NCBI RefSeq assembly: GCF_000009985.1
Contig: NC_007626.1
Span: forward strand, 3,837,943 to 3,901,942
Reading direction: 5' to 3'
Length of the DNA stretch: 64,000 nucleotides
Origin: Paramagnetospirillum magneticum AMB-1
GTDB lineage: Bacteria > Pseudomonadota > Alphaproteobacteria > Rhodospirillales > Magnetospirillaceae
Position numbers and translations under genes: made by a program. The notes under the pieces were generated by a model. The model ran no database searches and was not told where the DNA came from. It saw only the letters and a program-made list of their open reading frames with translations. Shown one piece after another: positions 8,535-17,750 of this stretch (position 1 is the first letter of the stretch; every line of letters starts with the position of its first letter).

Positions 8535-8921
8535 ATGGCTGTCGATAAGAATATGAATGTCCTCATCGTTGATGATTATAAGACGATGTTGCGAATCATC
8601 AGAAACCTGCTGAAGCAGCTGGGTTTCAACAACGTCGATGAGGCGACCGATGGCGCCATGGCGCTGCAGATGCTTCGCGTGGGCAATTACGGTCTGGTCA
8701 TTTCCGACTGGAACATGGAGCCCATGACCGGCCTGCAGTTGCTGCGTGAAGTGCGCGCCGACGCCAAGCTGAAGCCGGTTCCCTTCATCATGGTGACGGC
8801 CGAGTCCAAGTCGGAAAACGTCATCGCGGCCAAGGAAGCCGGCGTGTCCAACTACATCGTCAAGCCCTTCAACGCCGAAACGTTGAAGACCAAGATGACG
8901 AGCGTGTTGGGCGATTTCTAA
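8535..8921 (+). CDS. cheY: Single-domain chemotaxis response regulator CheY
   Basis: CheY carries the phosphoryl signal from CheA to FliM. This 128-residue receiver domain has all key residues: Asp13 and Asp14 for Mg2+, the phospho-acceptor Asp58 in ISDWN, Thr88 in MVTAES and Lys110 in YIVKPF. The pattern with Trp after the phospho-Asp matches enteric CheY closely. The start is the ATG at 8535 with AAGGAGCGG just upstream; an ATG at 8531 is out of frame. A 12-bp palindrome (8439-8450) lies in the 121-base gap before it. cheZ follows after 24 bases. Confidence 0.95.
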   Translation: MAVDKNMNVLIVDDYKTMLRIIRNLLKQLGFNNVDEATDGAMALQMLRVGNYGLVISDWNMEPMTGLQLLREVRADAKLKPVPFIMVTAESKSENVIAAKEAGVSNYIVKPFNAETLKTKMTSVLGDF

Positions 8922-8945
8922 CGACCTTTGGGGGGTCTATCTGTC

Positions 8946-9587
8946 ATGTCGGCGAAAGGCGTTGACCGCGATCTAGAGCTTCGCTTGGACGCCATTCGTG
9001 CCGAGCATGGCGAGACCATTCAGGTCGATAAAATCGGGGAAGTGGTTCGGGCCATGCTCGAAACCATGACGGGGGATATCGGTGCCGGGGATTTGCGGCT
9101 CTATCGCGAGTTGGAATCCCTGGCCCAATACATCCATGCCGCCAAGGAAGAGATCGCCGCGCTTCGGCCCGGCGAAATCACCAATGAGTTCATCGCCTCG
9201 GCGACCGACGAGCTTGATGCCATCGTCGGCGCCACCGAGGCGGCGACCAACGAGATCATGGATGCGGCGGAGAGCCTCGGCTCGCTGTCGCCCATGCTGG
9301 ACCAGGACGTGGCCAACCGGCTCGACGAGATCACCACGCGGATTTTCGAGGCCTGCACCTTCCAGGATATCACCGGTCAGCGTATCACCAAGGTGGTCCG
9401 GGCGCTCAAGGAGATCGAGGACCGGGTGGAAAGCCTGGTCAAGATGTTCGGCGGCGACATGAACCATGGATCAGGTCAGAAGGAAGACAAGCCGCTGACC
9501 GATCAGGATCTCCTCAACGGCCCGCAGCTCCCCGGCAACGCGACCAATCAGGCCGAAATCGACGCGCTGCTGGCAAGTTTCGACTAG
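8946..9587 (+). CDS. cheZ: CheY-P phosphatase CheZ
   Basis: CheZ dephosphorylates CheY-P. The 213-residue product is mostly helical and carries the family's catalytic segment FQDITGQRI (about 139-147), in which Asp141 and Gln145 correspond to the acidic residue and the catalytic glutamine. The C-terminal tail AEIDALLASFD is the kind of amphipathic helix CheZ uses to bind CheY, and it resembles the CheY-binding motif of the FliM in this cluster. The ATG at 8946 is preferred over an upstream in-frame GTG at 8928. The immediately upstream cheY is its likely substrate. Confidence 0.92.
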   Translation: MSAKGVDRDLELRLDAIRAEHGETIQVDKIGEVVRAMLETMTGDIGAGDLRLYRELESLAQYIHAAKEEIAALRPGEITNEFIASATDELDAIVGATEAATNEIMDAAESLGSLSPMLDQDVANRLDEITTRIFEACTFQDITGQRITKVVRALKEIEDRVESLVKMFGGDMNHGSGQKEDKPLTDQDLLNGPQLPGNATNQAEIDALLASFD

Positions 9588-9593
9588 CCTTCC

Positions 9594-12500
9594 ATGAAGG
9601 CTGCCGAGCAAGCCACAACCGGACGGCCAGAGAAAGCGCCCGTGGGCGCGAACGATTCCCGTCGTCGGTTGATCGGCTTGCCGCTCGCCTTCCTGTTGCT
9701 GCTGATCACCCTGATCATGGGCCCCGCCGCCGGCGTGGTGGCCCAGACCTCGCCGCGTGCCGCCGAGCATGACGGCTTCGGCCGTATGGTGTTCGACTGG
9801 GACGCCCCGGTGAAATTCTCGGCGGAGACGGTCAACAGCCAGCTCATCGTCCGCTTCGATCGGCCCATTTCCGGCGACCCCAAGGTGGTGCTAAAGCCCC
9901 TGGCCAAGTATCTGAAAGGGGTGACGCTCAGCCCCGACCGCAAGATGGCCACCTTCCCGCTGGCCGTCCCCGTCCAGGTCAAGAGCTTTCAGACCGGCAC
10001 CAATTCCGTGGTGGTCGACCTGTCGGAAACCAAGGCCACCACCTCGTCCTCGGCCCCGCCGCCGGCCGAGCAGGCCCTTCCGCCGGCCGAGGCCCCCGCC
10101 CTTCCCCCGGCCGAGGCACCCGCCTCTCCGACCAAGCCACCGGAGACGGCCAAGGCCCCGGAAACGGCCAAGGCCAAGCCCCCGGAGCCGGTGAAAGCTC
10201 CCGAACCCGCCAAGCCCGCCGAGACGCCCAAGCCACAAGGCCCCGCCACCGACCTGATGGTGCGGGGCGGCGAACATACCGGCTTCAACCGGCTGGTGTT
10301 CGACTGGCCCAAGCCGGTGGGCTATTCCGTGGATGAGGCGGGCAATACCGTCTCCATCAATTTCGACCGCCCGGCCAATGTCAACGCCACCTCGCTGCGG
10401 GCGGCGCTGCCCCCCGACGTGGGCTTTCTCGAGGCCAAGGCCAACGGCAAGGGCACCTCGGTGATCCTGTCGTTGCCCACCGGCATGCGGGTGCGCCATT
10501 TCACCAGCGGCCCGCGCATCGCCGTGGATCTGGTCCGCCCGGCGGGAGCCCCGCCGCCCCCGCGCGCCAACGGCGCCGCCGCCCCGCCCCTGGCCCCCGC
10601 TCCCGGCACCGAGGAGCAGCCGCCGGCCCTGAAGCCCCTGGACCAGCAGGGCCTGCCGCCGGCCGAGGCCAAGGCTCCGCCTCCCGGCCCCGCCCCCGGC
10701 AACGGCAAGCCGCCCGCCGCCGCCGCATCCCCGGCCGAGGGCGAGGCCGCCGCCCGCCCGGGCGACGACATCCGCCCCGCCCCCACCGGCAAGGTGGTCA
10801 GCCTGGGCTTCGCCTTCGACAAGCCGGCCGGCGCCGCCGTGTTCCGCCGCGCCGGCTGGCTGTGGGCGGTCTTCGACCTCAAGGCCGAGATGGACACCAA
10901 GCTGTTGAAGCGCACCGGCGGCGACGTGGTGATGCATGTGGAGCAGGTCCAGGGCTTCAAGGGCACCGCCGTGCGCATGATCACCCGGCCGGGCTTCAAT
11001 CCGTCGGTGCGCAAGGAGGGCCAGCTTTGGGTGCTGGACATCCACGAGCAGCCCATCGCCCCCAAGGCCGGATTCGACATCGCCCCCCAACTGGATTTCC
11101 AAGAGCGGGGACGGGTGGTGATCAAGGCCTCGGACGGCTCGGCTCCCATGATGCTGCGCGATCCGGAAGTGGGCGACATCATTCAGGTGGTGAGCGTCCC
11201 CGCCATCGGCGCCGGCGTGCGGACGGGGCGCGAATATCCGGGGGCCGAATTGCTGCCCACCGCCCAGGGCATCGCCATGATTCCCCATGCCGATACGGTG
11301 CGCCTGGACACCAACCGCGACCAGGTGGAAATCACCCAGCCCGGCGGCCTGTATCTATCGCCCATGATCGCCGCCGAGGGTCCGTCGGGGGGCAAGGTGG
11401 CCACCGACGGCAATATGGGCGCCGACGTGATGTCCACCGGGCCGCTGGACATCTCCAAGTGGCTGCGCGGCGGCAACGACAAGTTCGTGGACGACCACCG
11501 CAAGCTGATCAGCCGTCTGGCCCATGTGCGCCCCGACGAGAAGAACGCCCAGCGCATGGAAATCGCCCGGCATTATCTCGCCAACGGCTTCGGGGCCGAG
11601 GCCCTGGGCGAGTTGCGCGTCATGGCCGCCGTGGACCCGCTGATCGTCGACACCCCGCCTTACCGGGCGGTGCGCGGCGCCGCCAGCTTCCTGATGGGGC
11701 GCGATGCCGACGCCATCATCGATTTGTCCACGCCGGCGCTGAAGGGGGACGCCAAGGTTCAGCTGTTCCTGGCCGCCGCCCAGGCCCGCTCGCTGCCCGA
11801 CCCCGGCAAGAATGCCCTGGTGCTGCGCCTGGCCCCCGAAGACATCAAGGGCTGGCCGCGCAATCTGCGCATCTCCATCGGCGAGATCGCCGCCAGGACC
11901 GTGGCCAAGGCCGGCGATTCCAAGGGCGCCGCCCGCATCGTCGATGCCATGATGGGTCCCGGCCTGTCCAAGCGCGACGTGGGCAAGCTGGCCTATCTCT
12001 CGGGCATGGCCGCCCAGGCGGGCAAGCAATGGGACACCGCCATCTCGCGCTACCGCGACGCCGAGGCCAGCGAGAGCCGCCCCGACCGCGCCTATGCCGC
12101 CCGCGATCGGGTCGAGTTGATGCTCAAGCTGAACAAGATGAGTCCGGCCGAGGCCATCCGCGACCTGGAAAAGCTGCGCTTTGCCTGGCGCGGCGAGGAT
12201 TTCGAGTTCCAGCTGCTGCGGCGCCTGGGCCAATTGCAGATCGCCGCCGGCCGCTATGGCGAGGGACTGCGCTCCATGCACTCCCTGGTCACCAACTATG
12301 CCGACCACCCCGAGATCGGGCAGGTCCAGGAGGAAATGAGCGACACCTTCAACCGCCTGTTCCTGGTGGGCGAGGCCGACAAGCTTTCCCCCGTGGTGGC
12401 CATCGGCCTCTACGACGAGTTCCAGGAGCTGACCCCATCGGGGACCAAGGGTGACGAGATGATCCGCCGCCTGGCCGACCGTCTGGCCGGTGTCGACCTT

Positions 12501-13148
12501 CTCGAGCGCGCCGGCGAGTTGCTGCGCCATCAGGTGGAGTTCCGCCTGTCGGGCCTGGATAAGGCCCGGGTCGGCACCCGCCTTGCCTTCCTGAACCTGT
12601 CGGACCGCAAGCCCGGCCTGGCGCTGGAAGCGCTGGAAGCCAGCGAGGCACCGGAAATCCCCGTGGATCTGGCCGCCCAGCGCCGCTATATCCGGGTGCA
12701 GGCCCTGACCGATCTCGGCCGCTCGGCCGAGGCGCTGGCCCTGATCATCAACGACCAGAGCGAGGACGCCAACCGGCTGCGCGGCGACATCAACTGGAAG
12801 CTGAAGCGCTGGCCCGAGGCCGCCGCCGCCCTGGAATCAACCATCCAGAAGCCCATCGGCAACCGCCCGCTGGACCCCGCCACCGCCCGCCGCCTGCTCG
12901 ACACCGCCACCGCCATGACCCTGGCCAAGGACGAGCGCGGCCTGACCCGCCTGCGGCGCAATTTCGGCCCGCTGATGGCCAAGACCGAGTGGAAGGAGCC
13001 CTTCGACCTGCTGACCAGCGAGCCCGAGCGCGGCATCATCGATTACCGCCGCCTGGGCGAGAAGATCAAGCAGGTCCAGGACTTCCAGACCTTCATGGGC
13101 GAGTGGCAGAAGCGGGTAAAGGCCAAGGGCCTGTCGTCCATCAACTAG
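9594..13148 (+). CDS. Large secreted or anchored repeat protein (AMIN-like and TPR-like)
   Basis: I do not recognise a named family for this 1184-residue protein. A membrane segment (about 26-48) could be a long signal peptide or an anchor. It is followed by a beta-rich unit with GFGRMVFDWD (about 61-70), a Pro/Ala/Lys linker (150-215), a second unit with GFNRLVFDWP (about 226-235), a second Pro-rich linker, and a third related unit near 400. These units look like AMIN-type modules, which bind cell wall or secretion components. From about residue 640 the protein is helical and TPR-like. It starts 6 bases after cheZ, so it is probably co-transcribed and may act in the envelope around the flagellum; that role is inference. 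Confidence 0.7.
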   Translation: MKAAEQATTGRPEKAPVGANDSRRRLIGLPLAFLLLLITLIMGPAAGVVAQTSPRAAEHDGFGRMVFDWDAPVKFSAETVNSQLIVRFDRPISGDPKVVLKPLAKYLKGVTLSPDRKMATFPLAVPVQVKSFQTGTNSVVVDLSETKATTSSSAPPPAEQALPPAEAPALPPAEAPASPTKPPETAKAPETAKAKPPEPVKAPEPAKPAETPKPQGPATDLMVRGGEHTGFNRLVFDWPKPVGYSVDEAGNTVSINFDRPANVNATSLRAALPPDVGFLEAKANGKGTSVILSLPTGMRVRHFTSGPRIAVDLVRPAGAPPPPRANGAAAPPLAPAPGTEEQPPALKPLDQQGLPPAEAKAPPPGPAPGNGKPPAAAASPAEGEAAARPGDDIRPAPTGKVVSLGFAFDKPAGAAVFRRAGWLWAVFDLKAEMDTKLLKRTGGDVVMHVEQVQGFKGTAVRMITRPGFNPSVRKEGQLWVLDIHEQPIAPKAGFDIAPQLDFQERGRVVIKASDGSAPMMLRDPEVGDIIQVVSVPAIGAGVRTGREYPGAELLPTAQGIAMIPHADTVRLDTNRDQVEITQPGGLYLSPMIAAEGPSGGKVATDGNMGADVMSTGPLDISKWLRGGNDKFVDDHRKLISRLAHVRPDEKNAQRMEIARHYLANGFGAEALGELRVMAAVDPLIVDTPPYRAVRGAASFLMGRDADAIIDLSTPALKGDAKVQLFLAAAQARSLPDPGKNALVLRLAPEDIKGWPRNLRISIGEIAARTVAKAGDSKGAARIVDAMMGPGLSKRDVGKLAYLSGMAAQAGKQWDTAISRYRDAEASESRPDRAYAARDRVELMLKLNKMSPAEAIRDLEKLRFAWRGEDFEFQLLRRLGQLQIAAGRYGEGLRSMHSLVTNYADHPEIGQVQEEMSDTFNRLFLVGEADKLSPVVAIGLYDEFQELTPSGTKGDEMIRRLADRLAGVDLLERAGELLRHQVEFRLSGLDKARVGTRLAFLNLSDRKPGLALEALEASEAPEIPVDLAAQRRYIRVQALTDLGRSAEALALIINDQSEDANRLRGDINWKLKRWPEAAAALESTIQKPIGNRPLDPATARRLLDTATAMTLAKDERGLTRLRRNFGPLMAKTEWKEPFDLLTSEPERGIIDYRRLGEKIKQVQDFQTFMGEWQKRVKAKGLSSIN

Positions 13149-13159
13149 AAGCGAGGATC

Positions 13160-13789
13160 ATGACCATGGCCGGACGCAATTGGATGGGACTCGCCCTGGG
13201 GGCGCTGCTGCTGGCCGGCTGCACGTCGGGCCTGCCGCCCGCCGCCCAGATCGACCCCGCGCCGGTGCCCGGCGTCGCCTTGCCCTTCAACGCCCGCGTC
13301 ATGATCTTCATGGGCGACAAGGACCTGCAGCGTAAGCTCACCATCCAGCTCACCCGCTACCAATCCGAGGAAACCAAGGTCCAGGACGGCCGCATCCTGG
13401 CCGAGACCGCCCAGACCCTGCTGGCCAAGGGCTTCCGGCTGGTGGAGATCAACGACCCCACCATCCGTCCCCAGATCGTCGTGCGCCTCACCGGCCGCCC
13501 CGGATGGAGCAAGCTGGATGGCGTGTTCAAGATCGGCTGCGGCTTCGACGTCTGGACCGCCGACGGCCAGCCGCTGGGCAACTTCGTCGCCCGCTGGGAT
13601 TCGCCCATGAAGGTCGATTACGCCGTCGACCTGCCGCCAAGCTATGCCCAGTGCCTGAAAAAGCCCCTGGATGAATTGCTGGCCTCGCCCGCTTTGGCCC
13701 GCCTGGCCAGCCAGGGCTTCCGCGACCCGCACCCCAAGGCGGCCGAGGAGTGGATGCGGGCCTTGGGTCCGATCCCCGCCTGGAAATAG
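13160..13789 (+). CDS. Uncharacterised outer-membrane-type lipoprotein
   Basis: The 209-residue product has a short signal peptide ending in the lipobox LLAGC, so it should be lipidated at about Cys20 and exported. The mature part has no family I recognise. It contains a conserved-looking FKIGCGFDVWTADGQPLGNF stretch and two further cysteines that could form a disulfide. It begins 11 bases after the large repeat protein with a GCGAGG ribosome site, so the two are probably one unit and may act together at the outer membrane. Confidence 0.75.
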   Translation: MTMAGRNWMGLALGALLLAGCTSGLPPAAQIDPAPVPGVALPFNARVMIFMGDKDLQRKLTIQLTRYQSEETKVQDGRILAETAQTLLAKGFRLVEINDPTIRPQIVVRLTGRPGWSKLDGVFKIGCGFDVWTADGQPLGNFVARWDSPMKVDYAVDLPPSYAQCLKKPLDELLASPALARLASQGFRDPHPKAAEEWMRALGPIPAWK

Positions 13790-13799
13790 GGAATTCCGC

Positions 13800-14924
13800 A
13801 TGACCGGGGCCGCCGCTCCCCTGCCCCGCTCGGGCCGCTTTCCCAAGGCCCACCGCCCGTTCTTCCTGGCCGCCAGCCTCTATGCCGCCCTCTCCGTCCC
13901 CCTGTGGGTGGCGGAATGGGCCGGCTGGCTGCCCGGCTGCGGCACCTGCGACCCGGTGGCGCGGCACGCCCACGAAATGCTGCTGGGCTTCGCCGCCGCG
14001 GTGCTGGGCGGCTACCTGTTCACCAAGGTCACCCGCCCCCGGCTGATCCTGGCCCTACTGGCCTGGGGAGCGGCCCGCATCGCCGCCTGGGCCGGCTTGG
14101 GGGGCGAGGCGGGGCTGGCCCTGTCCCTGGCCTACCCCGTCCTGCTGTTCGCCTTCGGCGGCTGGCCCTTCCTCAAGGCCGCCAAGCTGGGACACAACAT
14201 GGTCTTCGCCCCCGCCATCGCCGCCTTCGCCGTCGCCGAAGCCCTGTATCAGGCCGGACGCATGGGAATGATCGAGGGCGGCGAGCGCCGGGGCGCCATG
14301 ACCGCCTTCTGCCTGGTGGCGCTGATGATCCTGGTCATGGGCGGACGGGTGATCCCCGCCGGCATGGCCGGACTGGTGCGCAAGGAGGAGGCTCGCGAGT
14401 TGTTCGACCGCAACCGGCCCTGGCTGGAATGGCTGTGCGTGATCGGCATGGCCGCCGAGGCGCTGATCCAGGCCCTGGGGCTGCCCACCGTCGGCGCCAT
14501 GGCCCTGGCCGGAGCCGCCGGGTTGTGGCGTCAGGCCCGTTGGCGGCCGATCCTGGCCCTTTCCGACCTCTCGCTGGGGCCGATCCAGGTGGGCCATGGG
14601 CTGCTGGCCCTGGGGCTGATCGCCGCCGCCGCCTCGGACTGGCTGGGCATCGGGCCGTCCACCGACGCCCTGCATCTGGCCACCATCGGCGGCATGGGAG
14701 TGGTGACCGCGGCCATGATGCTGCGCATCGACGCCATCCGCGAGCGCCGGGTCGGCCAGTGGCCCCGCGCCGGCATCGCCGCCGCCATCCTGCTGGTCTG
14801 TTCCGCCGATCTGCGTGCGGCGGGTTCCCTGGCTCCTCACCTGTTGATTCCCACCGCCATGGCCCTATGGTCGGCGGCATTCGCTATCGTGGCGTGGAGT
14901 CTGGCCAGGGGTTGGAGAGAATGA
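13800..14924 (+). CDS. nnrS: NnrS family multi-pass membrane protein
   Basis: NnrS proteins are haem- and copper-containing membrane proteins linked to nitric-oxide tolerance and denitrification. This 374-residue protein has about 10-12 membrane helices and the family's histidine motifs: RPFFL near residue 19, HAHEMLLGF near 58, the GGRVIPAG segment near 180 and a C-terminal HLATIGGMG. The ATG at 13800 lies 10 bases after the lipoprotein gene. The stop overlaps the miaA start as ATGA, so the two are translationally coupled. No nitric-oxide or nitrite reductase genes lie nearby. Confidence 0.88.
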   Translation: MTGAAAPLPRSGRFPKAHRPFFLAASLYAALSVPLWVAEWAGWLPGCGTCDPVARHAHEMLLGFAAAVLGGYLFTKVTRPRLILALLAWGAARIAAWAGLGGEAGLALSLAYPVLLFAFGGWPFLKAAKLGHNMVFAPAIAAFAVAEALYQAGRMGMIEGGERRGAMTAFCLVALMILVMGGRVIPAGMAGLVRKEEARELFDRNRPWLEWLCVIGMAAEALIQALGLPTVGAMALAGAAGLWRQARWRPILALSDLSLGPIQVGHGLLALGLIAAAASDWLGIGPSTDALHLATIGGMGVVTAAMMLRIDAIRERRVGQWPRAGIAAAILLVCSADLRAAGSLAPHLLIPTAMALWSAAFAIVAWSLARGWRE

Positions 14925-15868
14925 CGTCGACATCGACACCCGCCGTGGTCATCGCCGGCCCCACCGCCTCGGGCAAGTCGGGCCTTGCCGTCAGGATCGC
15001 CCGCGAGTTCGGCGGCGTGGTGATCAACGCCGATTCCATGCAGGTCACCGATGCCCTGCCGCTGCTGACCGCCCGCCCGGCGCCCGGGGACATGGCGCTG
15101 GCGCCGCACCGGCTTTACGCCGTGCTGCCGCCCACCGAACTGTGCTCGGCGGCGCGCTGGCGCGACATGGCGGCAATGGAGATGGCGGCGGCCTGGCAGG
15201 CGGGGATGCTGCCCATCCTGACCGGCGGCACCGGGCTGTACCTCAAGGCGGTGATGGAGGGGCTGTCGCCCATTCCCGAGATCCCCGAGTCCATCCGCGC
15301 CGAGGCCCGCACCCTGCTGGCCGAGATGGGCAACGCCGCCTTTCACAACCGTCTGGCCAAGCACGATCCGCTGATGGCCGAGCGCCTGGATTCGGGCAAC
15401 TCCCAACGTCTGGCGCGGGCCTGGGAGGTGGTGACGGCCACCGGCCGTTCCCTGGCCGAGTGGCAGGACGAGCCGCGCGAGGGCGCCGTCGAAGCCCGCT
15501 GGTTCAGCCTGGTCCTCGACCCCGAGCGCCCCCGCCTCTACGCCCAGTGCGAATCCCGCTTCCGCGCCATGGTGACGGCGGGAGCCCTGGACGAGGTCCG
15601 GGATTTCGAGGCCCTGCGCCTTCCCCCCGACCTGCCCATCCAAAAGGCCCTGGGGCGGCGCGAACTGGCCGCCCATCTGGCCGGCGAGACGGACCTGGAT
15701 ACCGCCATCGCCGCCGCCTGCCAGGCCACCCGCAACTATGCCAAACGCCAGGGCACCTGGTTTCGCCATCAGATGATGGCGTCCTTGACCGCCTCGGAGC
15801 AACTTTCGGAAAGTTTAATAGCCACAATCTTTCTGAAAATTCGCCAACACCTCTTGACCGCCCCGTAA
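14921..15868 (+). CDS. miaA: tRNA dimethylallyltransferase MiaA
   Basis: MiaA transfers a dimethylallyl group to A37 of tRNAs that read UNN codons. The 315-residue product has the P-loop GPTASGKS (13-20), the INADSMQV segment, the TGGTGLYLKA motif and a late LPIQKALGRRELAAHL segment that corresponds to the substrate-binding region. Its C terminus with RNYAKRQGTWFRHQ is typical. The start codon overlaps the nnrS stop. The residue after SMQV is Thr where many MiaA proteins have Tyr. Confidence 0.95.
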   Translation: MTSTSTPAVVIAGPTASGKSGLAVRIAREFGGVVINADSMQVTDALPLLTARPAPGDMALAPHRLYAVLPPTELCSAARWRDMAAMEMAAAWQAGMLPILTGGTGLYLKAVMEGLSPIPEIPESIRAEARTLLAEMGNAAFHNRLAKHDPLMAERLDSGNSQRLARAWEVVTATGRSLAEWQDEPREGAVEARWFSLVLDPERPRLYAQCESRFRAMVTAGALDEVRDFEALRLPPDLPIQKALGRRELAAHLAGETDLDTAIAAACQATRNYAKRQGTWFRHQMMASLTASEQLSESLIATIFLKIRQHLLTAP

Positions 15869-15970
15869 CATGGGGCTAGGTTGTGCCCCCGCGCCGCAGT
15901 GCAGCAGCGCGCGCCCCTGCCTTTCTTCCAGACGGCAGGGTGACAACGACATGAAGGATAAGGTGCTGAG

Positions 15971-17737
15971 ATGGTGCATCACGATACGTTGACCGGAGCG
16001 GAAATCCTCCTCAAGGCCTTGGTCGACCAGGGCGTAGAGGTCATTTTCGGGTATCCCGGCGGCGCCGTACTGCCCATCTATGACGAGCTGTTCAAGCAGA
16101 ACCGCCTGCGCCACGTGCTGGTCCGTCACGAACAGGCCGCCGTGCATGCGGCCGAGGGCTATGCCCGCTCCACCGGCAAGGTGGGCTGCGTGCTGGTGAC
16201 TTCTGGCCCCGGCGCCACCAACGCGGTGACCGGCCTGGCCGACGCCCAGTGCGATTCGGTGCCGCTGGTCTGCCTCACCGGCCAGGTGCCCACCCACCTG
16301 ATCGGCAACGACGCCTTCCAGGAAGCCGACATCACCGGCATCACCCGGCCGTGCACCAAGCACAATTATCTGGTCAAGGACGTGGCCGATCTGGCGCGCA
16401 CCGTGCACGAGGCCTTCCACGTGGCCCGCTCGGGCCGCCCCGGCCCCGTGCTGGTCGACCTGCCCAAGGACGTGGTCCAGGCCAAGGGCGAATACCAGCC
16501 GCCGTCCAAGCTGAAGTCCAAGTACAAGCCCCAGGTGAAGGGCGACCTCAAGGCCATCGAGAAGGCCATCGAGATGATCGCCCATGCCAAGAAGCCCATC
16601 TTCTACGTGGGGGGCGGCGTGGTGAATTCCGGCCCGGCGGCCTGTCAGCTGCTGACCCAGTTCGTGCGCATGACCGGCTATCCCTGCACGCTGACCCTGA
16701 TGGGTCTGGGCGCCTTCCCGGGATCGGACCCGCTGTTCCTGGGCATGCTGGGCATGCACGGCACGGTCGAGGCCAACATGGCCATGCACGATTGCGATCT
16801 GATGATCAATATCGGCGCCCGTTTCGACGACCGCGTCACCGGCAAGCTGGACGGCTTCTCGCCGAAGTCCAAGAAGATCCACGTGGACATCGACCCCAGC
16901 TCCATCAACAAGAACGTGGCGGTCGACCTGCCCATCGTCGGCGACTGCGCCCACGTGCTGGAAGACATGATCAAGGTGTGGAAGGCCAAGCAGTCGCGCG
17001 TCGACGACAAGGCGCTGAAGGCCTGGTGGGCCAAGATCGACCAGTGGCGGGGCGCCGATTGCCTGTCCTTTGAGAACTCCAACAAGATCATCAAGCCGCA
17101 ATACGCCATCCAGCGTCTCTACGAGATGACCCGTCACCGCAATCCCTACTTCTGCACAGAGGTGGGCCAGCATCAGATGTGGGCGGCCCAGCACCTGAAG
17201 TTCGACCTGCCGCTGCACTGGCTGACCTCGGGCGGCCTGGGCACCATGGGCTATGGCCTGCCGTCCGCCATGGGCGTGCAGATGGCCCATCCGGAGGCGC
17301 TGGTCATCAACATCGCCGGCGAGGCCTCCATCCAGATGAACATTCAGGAGATGGCCACCCTGGTGCAGCATCGCCTGCCGGTGAAGATCGTCATCCTCAA
17401 CAACCAGTATCTCGGCATGGTCCGCCAGTGGCAGGAACTGATCCACGGCGGCCGCTATTCCGAAAGCCACATGATTCATCACCCCGACTTCGTCAAGCTG
17501 GCCGAGGCCTTCGGCGCCGTCGGCCTGCGCGCCGACAAGCCGGGCGAGGTGGACGGCGCCATCAAGGAGATGATCGCCGTGGATCGCCCGGTGATCCTGG
17601 AACTGCGCACCGATGCCTCGGAAAACGTGTTCCCCATGATCATGCCCGGCATGGCCCATAACGAAATGGTGCTGGGGCCGGAGGATAAGGGCCGCGACAA
17701 GCCGGGCTCGGAACAAGACGGCATGGTTCTGGTGTAA
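15971..17737 (+). CDS. ilvB: Acetolactate synthase large (catalytic) subunit
   Basis: This ThDP enzyme condenses two pyruvates, or pyruvate with 2-oxobutyrate, as the first common step of valine, leucine and isoleucine synthesis. At 588 residues it is full length, with the GYPGGAVLPIYD start, the catalytic Glu54 in RHEQAAVHAAEGYAR, the central FAD domain and the C-terminal ThDP domain. The ThDP/Mg motif reads AGEASIQMN, with Glu451 where GDG or GDA is usual. ilvN follows after 13 bases. The 102-base leader shows no obvious leader peptide. A weak TTGACC-N17-TAGGTT pair at 15854-15882 could be its promoter. Confidence 0.96.
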   Translation: MVHHDTLTGAEILLKALVDQGVEVIFGYPGGAVLPIYDELFKQNRLRHVLVRHEQAAVHAAEGYARSTGKVGCVLVTSGPGATNAVTGLADAQCDSVPLVCLTGQVPTHLIGNDAFQEADITGITRPCTKHNYLVKDVADLARTVHEAFHVARSGRPGPVLVDLPKDVVQAKGEYQPPSKLKSKYKPQVKGDLKAIEKAIEMIAHAKKPIFYVGGGVVNSGPAACQLLTQFVRMTGYPCTLTLMGLGAFPGSDPLFLGMLGMHGTVEANMAMHDCDLMINIGARFDDRVTGKLDGFSPKSKKIHVDIDPSSINKNVAVDLPIVGDCAHVLEDMIKVWKAKQSRVDDKALKAWWAKIDQWRGADCLSFENSNKIIKPQYAIQRLYEMTRHRNPYFCTEVGQHQMWAAQHLKFDLPLHWLTSGGLGTMGYGLPSAMGVQMAHPEALVINIAGEASIQMNIQEMATLVQHRLPVKIVILNNQYLGMVRQWQELIHGGRYSESHMIHHPDFVKLAEAFGAVGLRADKPGEVDGAIKEMIAVDRPVILELRTDASENVFPMIMPGMAHNEMVLGPEDKGRDKPGSEQDGMVLV

Positions 17738-17750
17738 GGGGGGAAGGCAA

